From Aristolochia californica (Eukaryota > Streptophyta > Magnoliopsida > Piperales > Aristolochiaceae), in NCBI GenBank assembly GCA_029961685.1, contig JARWKL010000008.1, forward strand, positions 38,264,144 to 38,328,143: 64,000 nt of DNA, in the 5' to 3' direction. Positions 55,296-64,000 of the stretch are shown here, piece by piece; position 1 is the first letter of the stretch, and each line of letters begins with the position of its first letter. A model generated the notes under the pieces. It did no database searches, was not told the origin of the DNA, and worked only from the letters and a program-made list of their open reading frames with translations. A program made the position numbers and the translations under genes.

Positions 55296-57796
55296 AGAGG
55301 GCCACTACAATTGTTTCTGAAAATGCGAAGCCCATTGAGGAGGCCATGGAGCTCTTTCAACATTGAGTCAGAAATGCCTAATGGGCCAGCATACGAGAAA
55401 CATTGATTACCAAAGGGATCCGAGATAATTTCCCCAAAGTCAGCAATCCCGGGCTTACCGAGAGAAAAACCATCAAAATTCAACTTTAGGAAACCAGGCT
55501 CTGGAGGGGTCCATTCCTGCATGACTAGGAGCTTGGCTCCAATCCGCATCTTAGCCATGATGCTCCAATTATCTCGGAAAGAGGAACCCACAAAGGAGGA
55601 GAAAGGCTTCTTAGTAAGAAGCCAAGCGGAGATTTGACCCGATACACGATCAACGACTCTTACCGCGGATTCACATTTGGCATCAAAATGCCTGTGGTTG
55701 CGTTCATTCTAGAGCCTCATGGAATAAAACTAGTACAAGCAGAGATCATCAGCTTTCCAAGCCCAGGAAGGGGAGTACCAATGAACGACTTGTTGAAGGA
55801 GATTAGATCTGCCGACATACGGAATTGCAGCTCGGTCTTACAAAGGATGGAAGTCCACACTTTCCACCCGAAAGAACACTATAGTAGGATGTGGCTGGTG
55901 GTAGGGTGGTATTTTGTATTATTAGAGTTTGTATTATTAATTTTCATGCTTGAATGAGTTTCTGAGGAGATACTTAACTAGAGAGTTAATTCCGACTACA
56001 AAAGTTGGTTTTGGAGATGAATACATTCTTCCAACTCTTAGCAAGCTTATGTAGTTTTTTCTGTCATGGTGCTATTTTGTTCCATTAGTTGCAAAACGTT
56101 GTACCCATCCCGTAATGCTTGTTGTTTCTCTTCTGATATGAACCTCTGGAATGGTTGATGTAGATGAAATTTATTTTGTCAACAATTTGCATTGTGGAAT
56201 CTCCATTCTTCTCTAGTGATAGAAACTGCTTCTCAGATGCATGACAATATTGTCAACTTATAATGGCTTGTCTAGTAACTTAGTTTTAATTTATAGTTGT
56301 TTGCTTCCACAACCCTTTTCTTCTCTCCTTTTTCACACTCCTTCAAGTGCAATGCTTATATGTCATTCCACCAAAATGAATAACATTTTTTTACAAGGGG
56401 GGCTAGTATTGCTCCCCTAATTGTAGGTGTAATTGCATGCTCTCCTGTGATTGAAGCTATTTACTTAACCCAAAAGTCACATTGAATAATCTTTCATTAT
56501 TTGAACAAAATCTATCCAACATTTCAAACAAAAAGGGAGTCATTTTGAAAGATAAATTATTTTTGAACTTACTATATAAATCCTATTAAGGTTATTATTT
56601 GAATACTAGCTGTAGCTCAACAGACTATAACAAGCTACTATGAATCAATAAGCTTGGCAGAATTATACAGAACATGGTTTAGCATTAATAGCTTGTGTTC
56701 AAGTATCAGATCTACCCAACACAGGCATTCTCTTGGCTTAACTGTTAACACCTCGGTTTTGCTTAAGCTTTCATGTGAGTTGCAACCTGGTTGTGGTTCC
56801 CCCATATGAGGCTTAGACAAACCTACAAGGAGGTTATGATTCAATCTATCTTTCCCATTGAACATTTTTATCTCCTTATCTATTCACTCATTCAAGCCTG
56901 ATGTTCTTGTGCTAAAAAAGACAGGTATTCCTGTAAACTCTGTGCATAAAGTAGGTTATATAGAATTTTCCTTTGTCTCTTTGGCTTTTGAAACATAAAA
57001 CAAAAGCATATGTTTTCGTGGAGCTGCTATTGAGAAACTCCATTGTTTCGACGCCAAGATATCAGAAATTTGGAGTATTTGAGAAAGAAATAGGTCGTTG
57101 TGGTTTTCTGCTTTTTTACTTCATAGGGTTGCATATAATTTATGCAAATATACATGTTCAAAGTACTTGTCCATGCATATTTAATGCTAATGTTCTAATT
57201 GGTTGCTACTTTGACTTATTTCTGTATAATTTTCTATTCCTGTTTTTGCCTGCTATATGAGTGTTTGCTTACTGCATATTGTTGTAGATATTTTGTTTTA
57301 TGTCATCAACTGAAGGAAGTTCTTGATTGTGGAGGGGAATAGCTAACCGCTCTGTAGAGCTTGACCCTGCTTTAGTTGGAATACCTTAAACCAGATAAGA
57401 ACACAAGCAGAAAGTATAAGGCTCTCTCTTTTCTAAGTCATCGTCATTCTTTATCAGGTCACAAGGAAGAAACAGACAGAATTGTCTCGTGGTGCTAAGC
57501 TTAGAGCAGATACTACTTAGGGTAAACTAGATACTAGTTTGGGATGGTAACTAACTTGAGTTCAAGCTTGTGCTAAACATTTACTGGATATGACCAAAAC
57601 AATGTCTGTTATTACTCGAAATAAGACTGTCCATTTGTCAGCTAAGCGATCATTTCTCTATATTCTGGTAAGGAAGTTACATGGCAGCACACATTTTGTG
57701 AACAGGTAACTCATTAGCTGACCAATTGGCTATAGATGGTGTTCCATGCCCACTATTATGATGAATGATTTTACTTCATTGTTTTTTATTTTACTT

Positions 57797-57842
57797 CTCT
57801 CTCTCTTTCTCTCTCACTCACTCTCTCTCTCTCTCTCTCTAG
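57797..57842 (+). repeat. (CT)n microsatellite acting as a polypyrimidine tract
   Basis: A CT-rich tract of about 45 bp runs directly into the AG at 57841-57842 that I take as the acceptor of the last leader intron of the RHB1A-type gene. Confidence 0.7.
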
Positions 57843-57843
57843 A

Positions 57844-57894
57844 ATGGACACAAGGCTTCAATCTCAAAGATTTCCTAGTTGTCAAGAGACTTGA
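57844..57894 (+). promoter_or_regulatory. Short upstream ORF before the RHB1A-type start
   Basis: ATG at 57844, two bases into the proposed exon, opens a 16-codon frame (MDTRLQSQRFPSCQET) stopping at 57892-57894, 14 nt before the main ATG. It is out of frame with the main ORF. A uORF this close to the main start could limit translation. Inferred from position only. Confidence 0.5.
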
Positions 57895-57908
57895 AAACAT
57901 AGAGGAGA

Positions 57909-60900
57909 ATGGGTGGCTGCTGTTGCTGTTCTTCCAGAAGAAGGGCAGAATTGATTGAGACACCTGTATACTATTATGTACGTAATTTCTACTCTTTATT
58001 TGATTTTGGTTATTTGTTGTCGATAATTACCACCATGCATGATTAATCTGATATTATTTGTGTCTCAGCTTCGGTTTTTTTCTTAAACAAATGGAATTAG
58101 TGTTTCATAGTACAATAAGAAGAGGCCTAATCTGTACTCATCACTGAGAGAGGAAGGGTTTCTACAATCACTATAGCGGATTGGGGGACTCCAGATTTGA
58201 GCTAATTCATACAAGATAATATTGGCGGCATGAAGGGTGTGCTGTCAGAGTACATGGAAAGACCTACAAACATCTGAATTTGATCAAATACATGCTTTAA
58301 CCTCCAAGGAGGAGGGCTTTGGTTTGACAACCAGTGGATAGCTAGAGCTGAATCTCCTTCAGCGGTTATTGATGTTGAAAACTTCTGACTGTATAGCTTT
58401 ATTCCAGTAAGTAGTACCCTGCTTTCTACCTCGAGTGAATTAATATGACTAGCTGGGTCTGAGAAGGCTAACTTTACATGTACATCCCATTCCCTTACGA
58501 GTCCTCCTACTCCTGCTTGGCCCTGACTCCCTAATGAAATCTTGTTTCAACCAAACTGTGGGAACTCCTTCCGAGGCTACAAGTTGGGATGGGACATCAT
58601 CTTCAAAGTCTACCCCTGGGAGCCAGTTTTTATTTATTTATTTATTTATTATGAATGGTGGTAGCTTTACTATATTATGAATAAAAATGCAAAATCATTG
58701 CAATTGGTCGGAGGCTTGCCCTGATATTTACAAGGGAAGGGAGGGCATAATAGCAAGGTACTGGCATGCAACTCCCTCTTTAGCTAAGGATTCAGCTAGA
58801 CCAATTAGCTGAACGAGGCACTTGATTCCATTCACTTGCCACGAGGTTGAACTATCAAAGATCTTGTAAAAAACATACACCTAATCTCCTTCATGTGGGG
58901 GAATTTTTTGCTTGCCCAGCTTATTACATTAGCAGAATCCCCTTTGAATATAAAGGGGCCAGCAGCAGATTGCGTGGAGCAAAGCTCTTACTTCTGCTCT
59001 TTGAGTCACACATACACAAGGGCCCAGAGAACAGGAATAGAATAGGATCTCATGGTCTCCAACACTGCCAACCAGGGTTTCCAAAGGAAGAACTGTCTAC
59101 AATGATCTTCAATCATCCAGGAAGAGAGGAGGGAGGAGGGCCACTCTTCCAGCAAGTGGGTGGATAATCTCTGAAGTTCATCACTGTCTGCCAGTGTTTT
59201 CTAATGACAGAATACCGGGAGGAGGATTAAGTCAATTACTCCCTTAATTATGAGACCAAAGGCGATAGAGGAATGCTGGAATGTTCTTGTGTTTCTTTCC
59301 AGCCAAAAGGTGCAAGGGACAGCAGCTAGAGGAGAGTCATTTTTTTCAATGACAGAGCTTGGAAGGGAAGGGTCCCAATGGCATGACTGCATGGGTGTAT
59401 TGAGTGCAAAGTGGCTTCAATTACTCCCATAATTGATTTTTAGAAGCCCAGGAATGTCCTTGATTTCCTTCCTTTCCAGAGTTGCTGTATAACTTCTGCA
59501 AGGGACAAATTTTAAAATGCTGGGCTAGTTTTTAGGAATGGAGTTGATATAGTTTGACTTATGAACTCAGCTAAGCTTTGATGGAGGCGAGGGCTAAAGT
59601 TGCTGAATATTAGTCCCCATGCTTGGTGGCTGTCGCCATGGTGTAAAAAAATGTGATTTGCTGGTTTCTCTTCCTGATTCTGTAACTTATAAAGAGATTC
59701 CACAATTGTTTTCCCTCTCTCACTGAGCTAAGCAATATATTTGCTCTTGGAAAGTAGAATGGAGGCATGTGCCTTGCTCAGCTAATAGTCTTTCAGATCT
59801 TCTAGCCAAAGAGGGAGTCTTCCAAAAGCATCCTGTCATTAAGAGCTTCTTCTCTTTGTAATCTTAGGGAATATTTCCAGCTGTACTATGTGTAACGTGT
59901 ACTGTTATGAATAAATCCTATCACCATTTTTTAATTTTTAATTTGTTTAAGGTGCTCTGTTATCTTCCTTCTTATCATCATATTGAAATTGAGATTTCAA
60001 TGGGAGTAAACATGTGGGTTGAGACTGTTGCACTGTTTCAACAATGTTATGTTATGCTAGTTATGTCAGCAGTAGATTGTTGTAGGGTTTTTTTTTTGCA
60101 TTGTTGTTAAGATTTGGTTCCCTAAGTGTCTGTCTTGCAGATAATGATATGATTGATTTGTTTCACCTGTGCTTCAATAAAAAAAAAATGACATGTTTTC
60201 CCTCATAGCGTCTGACTTGCTAATGCATCTGGTTCACCATTTATTGGAGAAAGAGAAAACAAAAGTATCTGTTCTTGAAGCTTTAGAGCTTGAATGAACA
60301 ACTCTTAGAGCTAAAAGATGATGTTTGTGGGTGAAGGGTCTGTTTATCTTTTCTATATGGATGGTAGCCCTCTTCTATCAATTTGTAAGTTAGTTATCAT
60401 CTGTGTTAACAAACTTTTTCCTGTTCATGTCAAATATGGCCTCAATGGTTAACAGCAGAAATCTGTGTTTGCTTCCACTTTTGACATTTCATCCAGATTA
60501 GAAAAATTATCATACTTAGCTTTCTTTAATGTTTGCATGTCCAAATTTGATAGTGATTTTAATCTAGTCATCACGTTTTTGGTTCGAATTAGGTTTGCTG
60601 AATTATGAACGATTTGAAGTTGTTAGTGGAAATTGTCCTACATAGATAGTGCTAAGAAAGATCCTATGGTTATTTGTTAGGAAACAGCCTCCTAACTTCA
60701 ATTACTCATTTTGGATGGACTTAGACCCAACTTTAACATGGTGTTAGAGCAGGATGTAGCTTGTTGGCTCAACTTGTACCCTTGTTAGTTTGTATCCTGT
60801 TTATGTTGTCCACTTCTCAGGGCTGTTCCTTATGTGTGCGTCTGGACATGAGGAGTGTTGATGGGAATAGTCACGTATAAATAAGTGTTAAGAAATATTT

Positions 60901-62454
60901 TATGGTTATTAGATGGGAAGTGACCTCCTAACTTCAGCTATTCATTTTGGGATGGACGTGGAGCTAACTTTAATAGAAATGTTCAAACCAAGCTGACTTT
61001 ATAGTTGTATATTTCATTTGATAAATTTGATGTTTTTATTGATTTTATGTTTTGTGTACATACTACCCATTCATATGCAGTATTAAAAAATAGTCATTTT
61101 GATGAAGTTTCCTTCGTGCAGTGTCCACAGGATCTAGAAGAGCACAACTCTTTACCCACGACTCATGGTGAGAACTCTGCTAGCACAGCAGGGCTCTTGG
61201 TTGATGCAAATTTGGAGACGTCAATTCCTGACACGTTCCGTCCTCCACCTGCACCATTGCCCTATGATGCGGATTTAGGACCCCAGCACCAAGCTATGAG
61301 TGGTAGATTAGAAAATGCTGCGGACAAGGATGCTCAGTCTGCCAGAGAAACCCTTAGTGGTTGCAGTCTTGAGAGGTTGCTTGCATCTGAAGATCTAAAG
61401 GAGTCCGATCCTAAAAGCAAAACAGCTTTTCCTCCTGGTACTCCAAAAACCTCAGAGCTAGAAGCTTCTAAAGGAAATGAATCAACTATTCCAGCTACAA
61501 ATGAAGAAGATGTATGTCCTACTTGTCTTGAAGGTATTATACTTCCCCGCCCTGATGACTTCCTCTTTCTATCTATCACTTTTAAATTTTATAATGTCTT
61601 CCTTCTGCATTCATTTTCATGCAAGTTTCTTGGACAGGTTCCAATATAGTGATTCCTGCATTACGCCTGGGCTTAAAACATCTTTTTAGTGGTATATGTG
61701 ACTTCTACTAGTGAGATTGGTAAAAACTGACAAATGGGACTGTTGGTGATGTACTCCTGTTTATTTGTTCTATGATGAATCTCTCATCATGTTTTCTGCC
61801 TCCCTTGCATCCTTTAATATGGTTGTCGCGGCAGTACTGAGTGATTAGTTTCTTATGAACATGTTCAACTTTTCTACCTATGGTTATTGCTGTTTACAGT
61901 TCATGCAGATCAAGTAGTTGGGATTATCTAAACTTGTGTCTTCAATGCAGAGTATGACGAGGAGAATCCAAGAATTCTCACAAAATGTGAACATCATTTT
62001 CATCTGGCTTGCATTCTTGAATGGATGGAGAGAAGTGATACCTGCCCTGTTTGTGATCAGGTCCGCCTCAACAAGTGTTGCTTCTAATAAATGCTTCTTT
62101 GTAATAATGTTTTCTTCTGTTTAATTTAATTGTATCACCATCAGTTAAAACAAAAAAAAGTCTGTATTGTTTGCTTTCGAAAGATCTCTCTTATTATACA
62201 TACAGTGTGTAGGTCTATGGCATGGTAATTTTTTTCTTGAACTGGCAAATTTTTTATTAAAGAGATGAAGAATTTAGCATACAGACAGGGTTCTACCCTC
62301 TTAACCAGAATCATTTCAAACAGTGTTTGACTTGTCTGGCCTGTATTTTCCGTTTAGTACTTCTAGAAATGCTTTCTTAACGTCTAATTGACTAAAATTA
62401 ATTCTTCTCTATTTGGTGCAGGTAATGGTAATCGACCAGAAATTTGACAGATAG
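57909..62454 (+). CDS. RHB1A: RING-H2 E3 ubiquitin ligase, RHB1A type
   Basis: Four coding exons: 57909-57977, 61122-61533, 61951-62060 and 62422-62454, all GT-AG and in frame (624 nt, 207 residues). The N-terminus MGGCCCCSSRRAELIETPVY is typical: Gly2 is a myristoylation candidate and the cysteines are palmitoylation candidates, so membrane attachment is likely. The middle has TGLLVDANLETSIPDTFRPP and PAPLPYDADLG. The C-terminal RING-H2 starts at Cys155 (CPTCLE) and continues CEHHFHLACILEWMERSDTC with PVCD, a full C3H2C3 set. Arabidopsis RHB1A (At4g00335) shares the same layout and motifs. It should act as a RING-type E3 that recruits an E2. The intron after exon 1 is 3.1 kb and holds a minus-strand LINE. 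The start codon is the first ATG that gives the family N-terminus. Confidence 0.95.
58074..59710 (-). mobile_element. LINE fragment (-) in intron 1 of the RHB1A-type gene
   Basis: Minus-strand broken frames give, in LINE order, a zf-RVT segment (LQNQEEKPANHIFLHHGDSH near 59680), FWLERNTRTFQHSS (near 59300), and RNase H (GVGGLVREWDVHVKLAFSD, LEVESRVLLTGIKLYSQKFS, SPPPWRLKHVFDQIQM at 58230-58540). A T-run near 58075 may be the remains of the poly(A) tail. 5' truncated and full of stops. Confidence 0.75.
59730..59880 (+). mobile_element. LINE RNase H tail (+)
   Basis: The plus strand reads WKVEWRHVPCSANSLSDLLA with KEGV, the usual end of a LINE RNase H (HVPRSANSLADxLAKEG), then a stop and AT-rich sequence. 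It is opposite in orientation to the neighbouring fragment, so a second insertion or an inversion is implied. Confidence 0.55.
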
Positions 62455-63293
62455 CTGAAGATGCGTCTTGGAAGGAGATGATCTTTCCACACATTACCTG
62501 GGTTCTTTGATTTATAGACAAAAGTAAATTGACCATAGGAATCAAATCCTCCATGTATTTTCTCCAAAGATGATGAACAAGGCCAAACAGTTTTACCTGA
62601 AAGATGACAAAAAATATAGGGTAAGCCCTGATTCTCTGTTGCTCTGGGGTTTTGAATCGTGTGAAACTTTGTTGTTTTGTACAGACGTTTTTTTTCTCCT
62701 GTGGAAGAATAGTTGTGGTCTCATCTGTGTTTTTCTGAATTTCATCTGTAAAAATGTGTATGATTCTTTTGAGGGGTTCTTTGATTTGTGTATGAAAAAG
62801 TGACAGAATTGATCAATAAGAAATTTGTGTTTCTGAGTCCCATTCTACTTCTTGAGTATTCTATTTAGGAGCTCTGGAGCTATTAAAATGTCTACAGACT
62901 CTGTACTAACTACCATCACTTTCATTTCACACCCCTGAAGTCTTCTTTTAGTTGGTACAAGTGGCCATTGTTGCGAGACTGATCAAGCTTTCCCGACTTC
63001 TTGGTTTTTAATGGGGTAGAAAGTTCAAAATTTGTAGGCCAGCAGACAAAAGTACGTTTTCCTTCCACTGAGGGTAATTTAGTAAAGAAGTCAAAATTTC
63101 ACTTTTTTCAGTTTCTTAACCGAGCTTCCTCCGTCGGCTCCCCACTACAGCTTTTGTTTTCATGGTTTCATCCGCTTTCAACCGTGCGGAAATCTGAAAA
63201 TCTTCGAATTTCAAAACGCTTCTCATCAAATCCATGCGGAAGCTAGGAATAAATGCCTGTCGGTAACCGGAGAACGTCCGAAAAAGGCCGAGC
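62455..63293. other. Spacer between the RHB1A-type and RLK4-type genes
   Basis: The first part is the 3'-UTR of the RING gene. From about 63000 the sequence becomes the leader and promoter of the receptor kinase. The whole gap between the two genes is only about 840 bp, with no other gene. Confidence 0.55.
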
Positions 63294-64000
63294 ATGGCCG
63301 AGAATTTTCCTGTTGTTGTTTCTCTGTCATGGTTTTTCTCCGCCCTTCTCTGCATTTTACTGGTGACGGAATTTGTATCGTGTTCGGATGTGGAATCAAT
63401 TGCGGAAAATGGAGTTTTCAGGAGCGGTGACAGAGGGTTGGAGCTCGGATTAGGCTTGCGGAGGAAGAGGTTTGAAGAGGACAAATTGGTTGGTGGTTCG
63501 GTCGTTATCTCTGGGAACTCGACGATTTTGAGCGTGAACGGAACTTTCAAGCTGGGATTCTTCAGCGTCGATGGTGGGTGGAATTGGTATCTCGGAATCT
63601 GGTATGCTTCCATTCCTATTCCTACTTACGTTTGGGTGGCGAACCGTGAGAGCCCAGTGAAGAAGAGCTTGGCTTCTGCGGCGGTAAGTTTGACAGCCGG
63701 CGGCAGTTTGTCGGTAACGGATTCGGCTGGAATGTCCGTTTGGAGTACAAAGAACGGCCAACGAGCCACGTCGGTGAGGCTTCTGGAGACGGGGAACCTA
63801 GTTTTGTTGAATGCTAGGGGGAGGACAGTGTGGCAGAGCTTCGACTTCCCGGCGAACACTTGGCTGCCGGATATGAGGATCACGAGGATGCAGCAGATCA
63901 CTTGCTGGAGGAGCCCGTCGGATCCCTCGCCGGGAAATTACTCGTTCCGGCTAAAAGCCCCGCTGTTCGGAGAGTTCGAGCTTGTTTATTCCGGCGCGGT
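63294..64000 (+). CDS. RLK4: G-type lectin S-receptor-like kinase, RLK4 type (5' part, cut by the window edge)
   Basis: An open frame of 235 codons from ATG 63294 to the window end, with no stop. MAENFPVVVSLSWFFSALLC and the residues after it look like a signal peptide. A B-type (bulb) lectin domain follows: VSGNSTILSVNGTFKLGFF-like start, WYLGIWYASIPIPTYVWVAN, RLLETGNLVLLNARGRTVWQ and SFDFPANTWLPDM. Next comes TCWRSPSDPSPGNYSFRLKA, as in the S-locus region. The transmembrane and kinase parts should lie beyond the window. The sequence and its position next to an RHB1A-type gene both match Arabidopsis RLK4 (At4g00340). It is expected to be a plasma-membrane receptor kinase with an extracellular lectin; the ligand is unknown. 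Confidence 0.9.
   Translation, partial: MAENFPVVVSLSWFFSALLCILLVTEFVSCSDVESIAENGVFRSGDRGLELGLGLRRKRFEEDKLVGGSVVISGNSTILSVNGTFKLGFFSVDGGWNWYLGIWYASIPIPTYVWVANRESPVKKSLASAAVSLTAGGSLSVTDSAGMSVWSTKNGQRATSVRLLETGNLVLLNARGRTVWQSFDFPANTWLPDMRITRMQQITCWRSPSDPSPGNYSFRLKAPLFGEFELVYSGA

Larger units (their letters stand above)
51791..55960 (-). mobile_element. 5'-truncated LINE (-), split by an LTR element
   Basis: The poly(A) tail appears as a 21-T run at 51791-51811. Reading the minus strand from the right, a zf-RVT-like end is followed by WTPPEPGFLKLNFDGFSLGK and ISDPFGNQCFSYAGPLG, the first half of RNase H (55300-55590). After the 3.2-kb LTR element, IEGDSKVVNGW and later CNSASS..FQEILDIASQF carry the second half (51870-52085). 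The frame runs on across the insertion if the element and one AGAGG copy are ignored. The 5' end near 55960 is uncertain. It lies in the leader intron of the RHB1A-type gene. Confidence 0.8.

Noticed and set aside
55939..55946. TTCATGC as the LINE target duplication (also near 51779)
   Set aside because: Only seven bases match and the LINE 5' end is not sharply defined; not convincing.

Overview
This is nuclear DNA of a eudicot plant. The AT-rich intergenic and intron sequence, GT-AG introns of up to several kilobases, a nuclear-type tRNA-Leu(CAA), nested LTR retrotransposons and LINEs, and plant-specific families (XTNX-type TIR-NBS, DUF740/OCTOPUS, P-class PPR, DTX-type MATE, bulb-lectin receptor kinase) all agree. 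I cannot name the species.

Genes from left to right: a single-exon XTNX/TNP-type TIR-NB protein (2753-5695, +) behind a spliced leader; tRNA-Leu(CAA) (6582-6665, +); a six-exon E2 of the Arabidopsis UBC4/5/6 class (10396-16589, -); a decayed P-class PPR gene (18373-20637, +); a seven-exon MATE/DTX transporter (23059-25713, -); a DUF740 OCTOPUS-like protein (31643-33118, -); an RHB1A-type RING-H2 protein (coding exons 57909-62454, +) whose leader seems to start near 49.75 kb; and the first 235 codons of a G-type lectin receptor kinase of RLK4 type (63294 to the edge, +). The last two match the Arabidopsis neighbours At4g00335 (RHB1A) and At4g00340 (RLK4), so their order looks ancestral. All exon joins given for the three spliced genes keep frame.

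The rest is mostly mobile DNA. (a) 28639-29072 is a complete 434-bp TRIM-like element with 135-bp direct terminal repeats, a tRNA-iMet primer site and a perfect CATTC target duplication; a second copy (44272-44668) lies in the integrase region of a larger element. (b) 42564-46256 is an internally deleted chromodomain Ty3/gypsy element with 1.2-kb LTRs and a CTAGT duplication. (c) 35.9-40.24 kb is a decayed Ty1-copia element (-) with a solo LTR of another copia family inside its integrase region; a relative of that LTR lies at 8368. (d) 52091-55295 is a gag-protease-only Ty3/gypsy element (AGAGG duplication) inserted in the RNase H domain of a LINE, which itself lies in the long 5'-leader intron of the RHB1A-type gene. 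Further LINE RNase H fragments lie in the same gene's introns.

I found no gene cluster or new multi-gene system. The most novel-looking items are the TRIM-like family with a conserved T-arm/B-box-like hairpin just after the primer-binding site, and the gag-protease-only Ty3 element. The upstream ORFs before the immune-receptor-like and RING genes are plausible but untested regulatory features.
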